DNA of 50,911 nt from Anaerolineae bacterium (GTDB lineage Bacteria; Chloroflexota; Anaerolineae; 4572-78; J111), in contig JAFGNV010000009.1 in assembly GCA_016926805.1 (NCBI GenBank), forward strand, positions 1-50,911, written 5' to 3'. Of the stretch, positions 41,283 to 50,457 are shown one piece after another; position 1 is the first letter of the stretch, and the number at the start of each line of letters is the position of its first letter. The notes beneath the pieces were generated by a model, which worked only from the letters and a program-made list of their open reading frames with translations, had not been told where the DNA came from and made no database searches. The translations under genes and the position numbers were made by a program.

Positions 41283-42407
41283 TCAGTGGGCGCCTTCAAA
41301 CAAGGCCACGGCCTGCCTCATTTTTGCCGTCACCTCCACGCCAAAGGGACAACGCTCCACACAAACGCCACACTCCTCGCAAGCGGAAGCTTTGGCAGGC
41401 AACGCCTCATACTCAGCCTGTAACTCCGCCGTCAGTTGTCGTTGAGCCATCTCCAGCAGGCGAATGGTCTGGCCGATGTCTATCCTCTCCGGGCAGGGCA
41501 GACAGTGATTGCAATAGACGCACTCGCCGGCCACGTATTGCTGGAAATCGGCCAGCAGGCTGGAGAAATCCTTTTCCGCCTCGGTGGCCTGCCTGTATGC
41601 CAGAGCCGCATCCAACTGCTCCAGATTAGCGCAACCGGGCACGGTGGTACAGACGCCAACCTGGGCCAGCACATAGGCCAGACACTGCACTGGCGTAATC
41701 GGCGCAGACTTTTTGAGGTTGAGCGACTGTCCGCCCATCTGATATCCCGACATGCGAACGGTTCGTTGTTTCTGCAATAACTTCCCCCCGGCAAAGGGTT
41801 TCATCGCCACTACGCCCACGTTATGGGCTACACAAGCTTTGAGCAAATCCTTTTTGCCCGGCACGGCGTTGGCCGCCAGATTGACCGGAAGCATGAGCAC
41901 ATCAACCACCCCGCTTTCAATGGCTTGCAGAGCCGTTGATACAGTGTGCCCGCTGAAACCGATAAACCGCGCCTGGCCTGCTTGCCGGAGGCGCTGGGCC
42001 AATTCCATCTGGCCTCGTGGTTTGGTCAACTGGTCATAGTCCTTCTGCTTGTCACAATTGTGCAAAAACAGAATGTCCACGTAATCCGTATCCAGCCGGG
42101 CCAAAAATTCCCGAAAAGCCTGTTCACTCTGTTTGGGGCTGCGTGTTTTGCGATATTGGCCGTTTCGCTCGGTAGAGCCTAAATGCCCGGTTAAGATGAC
42201 TTGCTCGCGGCGACCCCGCAAGGCCTCGCTCAGATTATTCAGATAATCGGGAAAAGAAAAAACCAGATCAATATAATTTACGCCCCGGTCAATGGCTTCC
42301 CGGATTACCGAGACCACGTTTTCCCGCGATTGCCCGTTGAGATATTCCGTGCCCAGGCCGACGACGCTCACCTCAAGGCCGGTGCGGCCTAATGTTCGAT
42401 ATTCCAT
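41283..42407 (-). CDS. Aldo/keto reductase-fold protein with C-terminal 2x[4Fe-4S] ferredoxin domain
   Basis: 374 residues. The N-terminal (beta/alpha)8 barrel (1-285) has the AKR outline: MEYRTLGRTGLEVSVVGLGT, INYIDL-type NYIDLVFSF, DYVDILFLHNCD and FIGFSGHTVSTAL. The usual tetrad is altered: Asp47 is present, but the residue five after it is Phe52 rather than Tyr (Tyr55 may replace it), the Lys position reads THis-like (TGH75), and the His of FLH is kept. The C-terminus holds two cluster motifs, C296-C299-C302-C305 and C343-C346-C349-C353. This suggests an electron-transfer oxidoreductase of uncertain substrate. ATG 42407 follows AGGAGG by 7 nt. It is divergent to the URO-D-like gene. Confidence 0.85.
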   Translation of the reverse strand: MEYRTLGRTGLEVSVVGLGTEYLNGQSRENVVSVIREAIDRGVNYIDLVFSFPDYLNNLSEALRGRREQVILTGHLGSTERNGQYRKTRSPKQSEQAFREFLARLDTDYVDILFLHNCDKQKDYDQLTKPRGQMELAQRLRQAGQARFIGFSGHTVSTALQAIESGVVDVLMLPVNLAANAVPGKKDLLKACVAHNVGVVAMKPFAGGKLLQKQRTVRMSGYQMGGQSLNLKKSAPITPVQCLAYVLAQVGVCTTVPGCANLEQLDAALAYRQATEAEKDFSSLLADFQQYVAGECVYCNHCLPCPERIDIGQTIRLLEMAQRQLTAELQAEYEALPAKASACEECGVCVERCPFGVEVTAKMRQAVALFEGAH

Positions 42408-42461
42408 GGTTGTTCCTCCTATTTTGATACATTCACGTTTCACCATAAGCTGCATCACAAT

Positions 42462-42491
42462 TTGTCGATTATTCACATCCTAGCATACAAT
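42462..42491 (+). promoter_or_regulatory. Candidate promoter for the URO-D-like gene
   Basis: TTGTCG (42462-42467), 18-nt spacer, TACAAT (42486-42491) in the 118-bp divergent gap. It predicts a leader of about 28 nt with GGAGG. No equally good minus-strand promoter is visible for the divergent gene. Confidence 0.4.
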
Positions 42492-42525
42492 TTATGACAT
42501 CTTGTGTCAGGTTACGGAGGACACC

Positions 42526-43638
42526 TTGCCCATTATTGAAAATGAATTTATGACACTGACCCAAGGTCTAGATGTCAACGCCTTCTGGGTCGAAAACGAA
42601 TTGTGTCAAACCTTCACCACCAACAAACCACGCTGCTCTGTGTCGTTCTCCCCCGACGATCACTGGATTTTTGAGTTTATGCAGGTACCTTCCACCCTGC
42701 GGTATTATCAAGACAAGGCGTATCGGGATGCGCTGCACCGGGAGGTTAACCAAATCACGCAAACCTACGTGGGCAAAACTTTTTTTGACGAGGATACGTT
42801 CCAGTATGCCCCCAAGCGCATCGAAAATCTGTTTGACTGTGAATTTACCTACCACGAAGGCAGCACGCCCTGGCTCACCCCGGTTACCGACGACCCGGAC
42901 GAATTTGCCAGAGTGTTAGACCGGGCCGAAGCAACCGACCTGGCTACCTGGAGCTTGCCCGATGCATTTTTGCAGGAGTGGGAGCAACGACGACGCGCCG
43001 GTAAACGTTTGCCCCTCTTGGGCGACGGCAGTCGCGGACCGGCCACTATTATGACCTCGGTGCTCAAGGTGGAAACCGTATTTTTCTGGATGTTCGACCA
43101 CCCGGATTTGATGCAGCGATTTCGGGACATTCTGGCCGAAAAAATGGTCGAGTTCAACCAAGTTCTGCGCGAGTTCAGCGGCAACACCCAGCCCGGCTGG
43201 TGGATCACCGATGACAACAGCGCCCTCTTTAACCCAAAACTTTACCGCGAATATTGTTATCCTGTTCTGGAAAAGGTTCTGAATGCCCTGGCCCCTGGCA
43301 ACGCCCGGCGCTACCAACACTCCGACAGCTCGATGGGCCACCTGCTGGAGATGCAGTACGAATTGGGCATCCGGGAAGTGAACTATGGCCCGGAAGTAGA
43401 TGCGGCCCTGATTCGCCGGAAAATGCCAGATGCGCTTATCGATGGTCAAATTCCGCCGTTTCTTTTACGAAACGGCAGCCCGGCGGAGATCAAACAACGA
43501 GTGAGTGAGGATTTTAAAAAGGCCGGTCAAACCGGCGGGCTGAATGTCACCACCACCGGTTCCCTGGCCGCCGGAACAGGTGTGGGGCGTATGCGCTGGT
43601 TGATGCAGGTGGTGCAAGATCACTGCCGTTATGATTGA
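42526..43638 (+). CDS. Uroporphyrinogen decarboxylase-like (URO-D/MtaA superfamily) protein
   Basis: 370 residues of the URO-D superfamily barrel that includes HemE and corrinoid-protein methyltransferases such as MtaA/MtbA. Seen: PDDHWIFEFMQVPSTLRYY near the N-terminus, FFDEDTFQYAPKR, LLGDGSRGPATIMTSVLKVE, GWWITDDNSALFNPKLYREY (the 'D-D-x-x-x-x-P-x-x-Y' motif of this superfamily), RYQHSDSSMGHLLEM and VNYGPEVDAALIRRKM. The HemE N-terminal RQAGR substrate motif is absent, so this is not a standard heme enzyme; a demethylase or methyltransferase role is more likely. The start is TTG 42526, with GGAGG 5 nt upstream; ATG 42550 is an alternative. Convergent to the next gene with a 16-bp gap. Confidence 0.78.
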   Translation: MPIIENEFMTLTQGLDVNAFWVENELCQTFTTNKPRCSVSFSPDDHWIFEFMQVPSTLRYYQDKAYRDALHREVNQITQTYVGKTFFDEDTFQYAPKRIENLFDCEFTYHEGSTPWLTPVTDDPDEFARVLDRAEATDLATWSLPDAFLQEWEQRRRAGKRLPLLGDGSRGPATIMTSVLKVETVFFWMFDHPDLMQRFRDILAEKMVEFNQVLREFSGNTQPGWWITDDNSALFNPKLYREYCYPVLEKVLNALAPGNARRYQHSDSSMGHLLEMQYELGIREVNYGPEVDAALIRRKMPDALIDGQIPPFLLRNGSPAEIKQRVSEDFKKAGQTGGLNVTTTGSLAAGTGVGRMRWLMQVVQDHCRYD

Positions 43639-43654
43639 ACAACTGATAGCAGGG

Positions 43655-44686
43655 TCAAAATCGTTTAGTTCGCCTGGGGTACGCCTGAAAAGGTGTACGC
43701 GGTTCAAGGCTCAGCCAGTCGCCAGCTTCACCAAGCCGGGAAAGGGAACGCAGCAGGTCAAACGCCACCCAGCGCGAAGCTTGTGGACGAGGGGTATATT
43801 CCCATAACCCGTAGGGCCCCTGTAAATCTTGCACAAACGTTACCAACTCGATCACGCGTTCGTCGTCTCGGCCGGCTCCTGCTCGCCAGCACAAATCAAG
43901 GATTTGGGCCAGGTCAAAACGGGCGTAATGGGTAAAAAAGCCGCGCGCCGGTTCCACGCCTATCGTCCGGGCCACCTCGAAGCCAAACGAGTAACTCTCC
44001 CTGATCTCACGCCCCAGGAGTAAATCGAGCGCCCGTTGGGCCTCTGGACTGGTTCGACGCTCCGGGTGACAGGCCAGACACATTAACGCGCCCGTGGTGT
44101 TCGAGCGACAGCCCCAACGAGAGTGGGCCAGTCGCCGGTAGCCGCCAACGTAACCGTAGTTGCCGGCAGCAAGGCCGGTGGGCCACGCTCCGTCCGGTAA
44201 ACGCTGGGCCAGCAGCCACTCGTAGGCTCGCTCTGCTCGTGCATCGGTGGCGTATCCGCAAGCGGCTAAACCTCGCAGCGGGAGAGCTGTTTGCAGGGGT
44301 ACCATATCGTACCCCTCTTTTTTTGCTTCCGGGCCTGTCCACGCCGTCGCCAGGGGCCAGGACCCATCTGCCTGCTGTAAAGAGAAAAGATACTCAGCGC
44401 CCCCTTGAACCGCCGGATGGTCGGGGCCAAAGCCCAGGTAGCCGAGCCGGGTCAAAGCCAGGGCCGTGGCCCGCAACTTGCGGCCCGACGAGGTCAAATC
44501 CACCCGCGACCAGGCCCCCTCCGGTTCCTGCAGAACCAACAAATCGGTCACCAGCGGGTCGGTTTCACGCAAGGCGGCCAACTCGCGGACTTCAGCGTCA
44601 TCCTCGGGCCGGTTGAACAATTCCCGCAAAACCAGCAGCCGCAAGGCAGGCGAAGGATCGGCCAGCAGCAGCGGTAGCCAGGTCAT
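43655..44686 (-). CDS. Terpenoid-cyclase/prenyltransferase-fold (alpha-alpha barrel) protein
   Basis: 343 residues made of repeated alpha-alpha units of the squalene-cyclase/prenyltransferase-beta type: EYLFSLQQADGSWPLAT, YEWLLAQRLPDGAWPTG and a last FVQDLQGPYGLWEYTP, each with the Q-x-x-D-G-x-W style turn. A leading LLVLQEPEGAWSRVD unit matches too. No D-x-D-D cyclase acid motif is seen, so catalysis is not implied; such folds also bind peptides or lipids. The start at ATG 44686 overlaps the stop of the uvrA-like gene by 4 nt (ATGA) and has GGGAGGG upstream, showing translational coupling with it. One cysteine-rich hint (LMCLACHPE) might bind metal. Function unknown. Confidence 0.72.
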   Translation of the reverse strand: MTWLPLLLADPSPALRLLVLRELFNRPEDDAEVRELAALRETDPLVTDLLVLQEPEGAWSRVDLTSSGRKLRATALALTRLGYLGFGPDHPAVQGGAEYLFSLQQADGSWPLATAWTGPEAKKEGYDMVPLQTALPLRGLAACGYATDARAERAYEWLLAQRLPDGAWPTGLAAGNYGYVGGYRRLAHSRWGCRSNTTGALMCLACHPERRTSPEAQRALDLLLGREIRESYSFGFEVARTIGVEPARGFFTHYARFDLAQILDLCWRAGAGRDDERVIELVTFVQDLQGPYGLWEYTPRPQASRWVAFDLLRSLSRLGEAGDWLSLEPRTPFQAYPRRTKRF

Positions 44687-47600
44687 CGAGTTCCCTCCCA
44701 CAAAAGCTCACGCAGGTAGGGGGCCGTGGGGGTATCGCCCCGGGCCAGCGTTTCGGGGGTACCGCTAGCAATCACCCGGCCTCCAGCCGGTCCACCCCCA
44801 GGACCAAGCTCAACCAACCAATCACAAACTGCCAACACGTGGGGGTGATGCTCAACCACGAAAACGCTGTGGCCGGCCTCAACCAAATCATGCAGAATGC
44901 CATTGAGCCGGGCCACGTCTTCCAGGTGTTGTCCCAACGTGGGTTCGTCTAAAATGTAAAGCGTTTTGGCCGGAGCTTTCCGGCACAACTCTTTGGCTAT
45001 TTTCAATCGCTGCGCTTCGCCCCCGGACAGGGTATAACCCGGTTGGCGCAACACCAGATAGCCCAGGCCAACCGCCTGCGCCGATTGCAACGGGCTGGCG
45101 ATCTTGGCCTCATCAGCAAAAAACTCGCTCACTTCGTCAATAGTCAGCCCAAACAACTCCGGCAGAGCCACGCCACGCAGGCGAACCTCTCTAGCTTCCG
45201 GGAGCAAACCGGTTCCCCGGCAAGTTTCGCATGGCGTATGCACGTCGGGCAAAAAGCCCATATCCAGCTTGAGCACGCCCCGGCCCTGGCAAACTGAACA
45301 GCAACCCGTCAACGCTTTCTCACTCAGCCCCAGGGCCTGGGCATCTTCACTGGCCGCATACAAGGCCCCTAGAGGCTGGAGCAAAGCAAGAAAATTAAGC
45401 GGACTGCTCACGCCCCCTTTGGCCTGGTCCACCAGGATGACCCGTTTGGGCGCGCCTTCGATGGCCTCGTGTTCGCCCGGTTCAACCGGCTCATAGGCCA
45501 CCGAGGTTGTTTGTTTTTTGGGCGCCAGCGCCCGCCCCAGGGTGTCGATCAAGAGCGTGCTTTTACCCGAACCGGAAACCCCACACACGCCCACCAGCGC
45601 GTCCAGCGGCAGGCGGACATCCTCACCCTGCAAATTGTTAGCGCGAGCGCCCCGAATCGTCAGCCAGCCCCGCGGCTCACGCCGGGAACGATGTCCATCA
45701 AAAATGCGTTCGCCGCGCAGCCAACGGGCCGTCAGACTGTCAGCCTGGGCTACTTGCGCTGGCGTTCCCTGGGCCATAATCCGCCCCCCGGCGACTCCGG
45801 CGCCCGGTCCCATGTCGATCAGGTAGTCGGCCGCGTGGATGATCACCGGGTCGTGCTCAACAACAATGACCGTGTTTCCCTCATCACGTAATGCTTGCAA
45901 GGCCGCCGACAACGCTTCAACCTCAGCCGGATGCAGGCCCCGCGATGGTTCATCGAGCAGCACGGTGAGGGAAGTCAAGCCGCTCCCCAGTAGGCCGGCC
46001 AGTTTGACCCGCTGGGCCTCGCCCGCCGACAGCGTGGCCGAGACCCGATTTAGGTGCAGATATCCCAGGCCCACCTGAAGCAGAAAATGCAGTCGTTTAA
46101 GCATTATGCCCAGGCTGGCCTCTAGCTCGCTCTGCAAGACCTTTCCGGGCAATTGAGCATCTTGCTGAATCGCCGCCATCACCTGTCTCAATTCGGCCAA
46201 AGACAACTCGCTCAGTTGGTGCATATTGTGTCCGCGCAGCGTCACGGCGGCGTACTCTGGACGCAGACAACTGCCCTGGCAAGCGGGGCAAACCTGGGTA
46301 TCGGTATAGGTTCCGCCGACATCCCAGTCGCGAATCCAGCCGTAAAAACCCGGGAATTCGCGCTCGCCGGTCTGGGTCTGGCCATCCCGACCGTGATGGG
46401 TGAACGGCAACGGTTGGGGGTCGCCGAACAGGAAAGCTTGCTGTGCTTCGGGGGACATCTCATTCCAGGGGGTGGCGGCCGGGTCGAAGCCGTAGCGGGC
46501 GGCCAGCGCCTGGACCATCGTGTACCCGTAGTTGAAGGGCTTGCCCAGGTAACCTTTGGGGAAGAAGCCCGGCGAATACATTGCGCCGTTGCACAGCGGC
46601 TTGTCCGGCTCGATAATCAGTTTAACGGGATTAGGCACCTGGAGCGAGCCAACGCCGTGGCAGGTCAGACAGGCGGCAGCATAGTTGGCGGATGAAAAAT
46701 GGCGGGGGTAAGCAAGGGGGGCTGTCGCCTGGCAGCCGGGACAGTGCCATGTTTCGCCGCGCGTCATTTTGGCGCCACATTCCAGACAGGCTCGCTCACC
46801 AGCACAGGCCAACAGCACCGCCAGGTGATGAACAAGCTCGGTGTCGGTGCCCACGGTGGCTCGCTGCGCAAATTGACGACGCTCCGGCCCTACGGTCAGC
46901 GTTACTCCCAGACCCGTGACCGAGCCAACCGGCGCTTCCGGCCCCTCGCGGGTGGATTGTCGCTCATACAACGACAGGGACTCCAGAAAACGTCGTCTGG
47001 CCTCTGCTTCGAGCACATCACTGACCAGACTCGACTTGCCCGAACCGGACACACCGGTAACCACGGTGAGCGCGGCTTTGGGAATGTCCACATCCACGCC
47101 TTGCAAATTGTTGGCTCGGGCATCTCGGATGGTAATCTGGGATTGCTGCTCTGATGGCTGAAGCGAGGCAGTCGCCAGCGGTTGCAAAGCCGCCTCTTCG
47201 CGCAAGGCCTGCCCGGTGATGGACTCTGGCGTTTCGGTCAACCCCTCCGGCGGACCGGCATACAGCAGACGTCCTCCGGCCGGTCCAGCGCCCGGCCCCA
47301 GGTCGATCACCCAGTCCGCCGCCCGGATGACGTCGGAATGGTGCTCAACAACCACAATGGTCGCCCCCGCCCGCACTAACCGGTCCAACACAATGAGCAG
47401 CCCGGCAATGTCTTGGGGATGCAGTCCTGTGGTCGGCTCATCCAACACCAGCAACCGGGTAGCCAGGGACCGCTGCCCCAGATGCTTGGCCAGTTTGACT
47501 CGTTGGGCCTCGCCGCCGGAAAGGGTAGGCGAAGGTTGCCCCAGGGGTAAATAACCCAGGCCCACCTCGTGTAGAGCAGTCAAAATCCGTCCGGCGGCTT

Positions 47601-49563
47601 GTCTGCTGGCCTCAAGCAGACACTCGACCTCAAGCAACAAAGGCATTGCTTCGTCAACGCTCAGTTCGTAGAAATCGGCAATGGATAGGGGGCGATTGCC
47701 AAATTTTACCCGCGCGGCCAGCACTTCTTCCGAGAAGCGACGGCCGTCGCAATCGGCGCAGGGAATCCAGGTGGAGGGCAAGTAACGCATCGTCACCTCA
47801 ATGGCCCCCATGCCCCCACAGGTGGGGCAAGCGCCCTCGGGCCGGTTGAACGAAAAGTGGGAGGCAGAGAGTCCGGTAGCGGTGGCAAAACAATCCCGGA
47901 TAAGGTCGGATAATTGGGTGTAGGTAGCCGGATTGGAGCGTGGATTCCGTCCGATGGGATTTTGGTCGACCAGCACCGGCTTTAATGGCGGCCCCTCCAC
48001 CGTCCGGCAGCCGACCGGTTTCTGCGCAGATAAGGAAGCCACCAAAACGTCTTCAACCAGGGTGCTTTTGCCCGACCCAGAAACACCGGTGACGACGGTC
48101 AGGCGGGCCAGGGGAAGGGGCACGTCAATCTGTTGCAAGTTACGCCGCTCGGCGCCGCGCACGGTTAAAAAAGCCGTTGGGGCCGGGCGAGGTTGGGGTC
48201 TGGACACCCGTTCGCGCAGGCTAAAATAGCGACCCGTGGGCGTGTCGGCCTGCCACAGCCCGGCCGGGGTACCGCTAAATAACAATTGTCCGCCCTCGCT
48301 GCCAGCCCAAGGCCCAAGGTCGACGGCCTGGTCGGCCACGGCTGCCGCCCCCCGGTCGTGCTCCACGTACACCACCGGCCCGGCCAAATCACGAAAGGCG
48401 GGCAGGAGCCGGGCCACATCGGCGGGATGCTGGCCAATGGTTGGTTCATCGAGCACGTGCACCATGTCTTCCAGGCGACTGGTCAAAGCCACGGCCAGGC
48501 GCACCCGCTGCGCCTCACCCCGCGAGAGAGTCGGGGCTGGCCGGTTGAGAGCCACGTAGCCCAAGCCAACCCGGGCCAGGGCGTCCAGCCGCCGTTCAAT
48601 TTCAGTTTGCAGGCGAGCCGCCGAGGGGGGTAAGTCGGATTTGGCAAAACAGGCGCGCCCGTCGTCTACTGAAAGCGCCAGCAGGTCAGTCAGCCGTAAG
48701 CCCTGCCACTGAACAGCGGCAGCTTCCGGGTGCAGGCCGGTCTGGAGGCAATGAGAGCAGCCCTGCCCCTGGCAATCCGGGCAAGGGGAGTTGAAATGAA
48801 CCGGCTCGAGGTCGCCAAACCAGGCGCCGCAGGACACACAGGCGGGCGCTTTGGAAAATGTCCACGTTCTGTCATCACGCTTGAGGATGACGGCATGCAC
48901 GCCAAGCGCTGCCACCATTTGGATGATTTCGCGGGCCTGTTTGGCCGACACAGAGCCAGATAAACGCGCGACTTCCACCGCCAAGTCGTGGGGTTGGGCC
49001 GGGTCTAAACTTTGCCGGTGATACGGGCGGTTGTCCACCAGTAATCTATCCAGGCCAAATTCGTCCGCCAACAGTTCCAGCAAGGTGCGGTGGCTACCCT
49101 GGACGTTGCGTAACAACGGGGCCAAGACGGTGACCGGTCTCTGCCCGGCAATAGTCAGCAGCCGCTCAACGATTTCATCTTCGGTCAAAACGGTCAATCC
49201 AGCGTCGCAACGCGGGCAGTGTCGTTCGCCAAAACGGGCGTAAAGCAAGCGCAGAAACGGGTGTAAACCAGAGGCCGTGGCCAGGGTTGAGTTGGGGTTA
49301 CGATTTAACAGGTTCTGGCCGACGGCAATCGCCGGACCGAGGCCGGTGATAGCCTGCACTTTGGCCGGAGATAGTCGCAGGCCAGCCGAGCCAAGCGAGA
49401 AAATCTCCAAAAAACGGCGGCGGGCCTCGTGATACAGCGTGTCGAAAACCAGCGAGGTTTTGCCTGAACCAGAGATACCGGTCACAACGGTCAGGCCATC
49501 GCCAAATTCGACATCGATATCCTTAAGATTGTGTTCACGCGCGCCTTGGATGTGAATTTTCAT
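44683..49563 (-). CDS. Double-length UvrA-like protein with four ABC ATPase sites
   Basis: 1626 residues, nearly twice a normal UvrA (about 940). It has four Walker A loops (GISGSGKT 29-36, GVSGSGKS 493-500, 837-844 and 1328-1335), four signature motifs (LSRGEAQR 346, LSGGEAQR 681, LSAGEAQR 1178, LSGGEAQR 1512) and four Walker B/D-loop sites (LDEPTIG 371, LDEPTTG 707, LDEPSRG 1203, LDEPTLG 1538). Paired cysteines for zinc modules appear near 116, 242-272, 579-605, 926-968, 1092 and 1421-1448. So residues 1-785 and 805-1626 are two complete UvrA units, each close to the short class II UvrA. UvrA recognises DNA lesions; some class II proteins give drug resistance. ATG 49563 overlaps the preceding radical SAM stop by 1 nt. 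Confidence 0.92.
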   Translation of the reverse strand: MKIHIQGAREHNLKDIDVEFGDGLTVVTGISGSGKTSLVFDTLYHEARRRFLEIFSLGSAGLRLSPAKVQAITGLGPAIAVGQNLLNRNPNSTLATASGLHPFLRLLYARFGERHCPRCDAGLTVLTEDEIVERLLTIAGQRPVTVLAPLLRNVQGSHRTLLELLADEFGLDRLLVDNRPYHRQSLDPAQPHDLAVEVARLSGSVSAKQAREIIQMVAALGVHAVILKRDDRTWTFSKAPACVSCGAWFGDLEPVHFNSPCPDCQGQGCSHCLQTGLHPEAAAVQWQGLRLTDLLALSVDDGRACFAKSDLPPSAARLQTEIERRLDALARVGLGYVALNRPAPTLSRGEAQRVRLAVALTSRLEDMVHVLDEPTIGQHPADVARLLPAFRDLAGPVVYVEHDRGAAAVADQAVDLGPWAGSEGGQLLFSGTPAGLWQADTPTGRYFSLRERVSRPQPRPAPTAFLTVRGAERRNLQQIDVPLPLARLTVVTGVSGSGKSTLVEDVLVASLSAQKPVGCRTVEGPPLKPVLVDQNPIGRNPRSNPATYTQLSDLIRDCFATATGLSASHFSFNRPEGACPTCGGMGAIEVTMRYLPSTWIPCADCDGRRFSEEVLAARVKFGNRPLSIADFYELSVDEAMPLLLEVECLLEASRQAAGRILTALHEVGLGYLPLGQPSPTLSGGEAQRVKLAKHLGQRSLATRLLVLDEPTTGLHPQDIAGLLIVLDRLVRAGATIVVVEHHSDVIRAADWVIDLGPGAGPAGGRLLYAGPPEGLTETPESITGQALREEAALQPLATASLQPSEQQSQITIRDARANNLQGVDVDIPKAALTVVTGVSGSGKSSLVSDVLEAEARRRFLESLSLYERQSTREGPEAPVGSVTGLGVTLTVGPERRQFAQRATVGTDTELVHHLAVLLACAGERACLECGAKMTRGETWHCPGCQATAPLAYPRHFSSANYAAACLTCHGVGSLQVPNPVKLIIEPDKPLCNGAMYSPGFFPKGYLGKPFNYGYTMVQALAARYGFDPAATPWNEMSPEAQQAFLFGDPQPLPFTHHGRDGQTQTGEREFPGFYGWIRDWDVGGTYTDTQVCPACQGSCLRPEYAAVTLRGHNMHQLSELSLAELRQVMAAIQQDAQLPGKVLQSELEASLGIMLKRLHFLLQVGLGYLHLNRVSATLSAGEAQRVKLAGLLGSGLTSLTVLLDEPSRGLHPAEVEALSAALQALRDEGNTVIVVEHDPVIIHAADYLIDMGPGAGVAGGRIMAQGTPAQVAQADSLTARWLRGERIFDGHRSRREPRGWLTIRGARANNLQGEDVRLPLDALVGVCGVSGSGKSTLLIDTLGRALAPKKQTTSVAYEPVEPGEHEAIEGAPKRVILVDQAKGGVSSPLNFLALLQPLGALYAASEDAQALGLSEKALTGCCSVCQGRGVLKLDMGFLPDVHTPCETCRGTGLLPEAREVRLRGVALPELFGLTIDEVSEFFADEAKIASPLQSAQAVGLGYLVLRQPGYTLSGGEAQRLKIAKELCRKAPAKTLYILDEPTLGQHLEDVARLNGILHDLVEAGHSVFVVEHHPHVLAVCDWLVELGPGGGPAGGRVIASGTPETLARGDTPTAPYLRELLWEGTR

Positions 49564-50434
49564 CAGAGTAAGCTCAATTGGGTGGCCGTTTTTGGTTGAT
49601 ATAGGGTGATGCGCGTCGCCAGGCCATATTGGTTACACAACTCGTAAAATAGTTTGGCCAATCTTTCGACGCTCGGCACAGGACAGTGATACTGATGGCC
49701 ATATCTTTGCTGATAATGCTGCCTGACCGCCGGGAATAACTGGTCGAGTTTTTGGTAATAATACGCCCGCTGCCGGTCACGCAGGGTCATGCCAAACGAG
49801 GGGATGATGTAAGCTGCGCCGTGTTCGTGTGCTTTCTGGACAATGGCGATGATATTCTCCTCGTTGTCTTCGAGGTAGGGCAAAATCGGCATCATAGTGA
49901 TGCCGGTGTGAATGCCGTGCTCGGCCAACACTTGCATTGCCTTGAGTCGCTCCGAAACCCGGGGCGCACCCGGTTCCACCTTTTTGCCCAACTCGTCGCG
50001 GCAGTGGTAATGGTGAAGCTGACCGCCGCGTAGGCGCGGTTGATCTCTCGCAGCGTGTCCAAATCCCGGAGCACCAAATCGCTTTTGGTGATGACGTGTA
50101 CCGGAAAGCCGAACCCGGCAATTACCTTTAACGCGCGGCCGGTCAGGTTGATTTTCTTTTCCAGGGGCATATAGGGGTCGTTCATTGACCCCAGGCCAAT
50201 GGCGCCTTTCACCCGTTTACGAGCAAGTTCTGCTCGCAACAACTCAATGGCATTGGCTTTGACCAGTACCTCTGTGTCAAAGTGGTCAATCTGGTAGCAC
50301 TCGCTTCGCGAGTCGCAGTAAATGCAGCGGTGCTGGCAACCCCGGTACAGATTCATGTTGTATTTCAGCCCGAACCAGGGATCGGGTTGTTTGACATGCG
50401 AGAGCAAAATTTTAGCTTGAATTTCTTTAATCAT
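49563..50434 (-). pseudogene. SPL-type radical SAM protein gene split by a one-base frameshift
   Basis: Two overlapping frames together make one protein of about 290 residues of the SplB / Rv2578c-like radical SAM group. The first (from ATG 50434) has MIKEIQAKILLSHVKQPDPW, NLYRGCQHRCIYCDSRS (C33-x3-C37-x2-C40) and GSMNDPYMPLEKK, and runs into the sequence of SFTITTAATS. The second continues from there: GKKVEPGAPRVSERLKAMQV, GITMMPILPYLEDNEENI and a C-terminal SLL. Reading GCCGCCGAC in place of GCCGCGAC near 50003 would restore TTAADELGKKVEPG, so one C is missing. It may be a real inactivating mutation or a sequencing error. It lies 23 nt after the isochorismatase-like gene and abuts the uvrA-like gene. 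Confidence 0.82.
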
Positions 50435-50457
50435 CACCAATGGAAGCTTCTCGTGAT

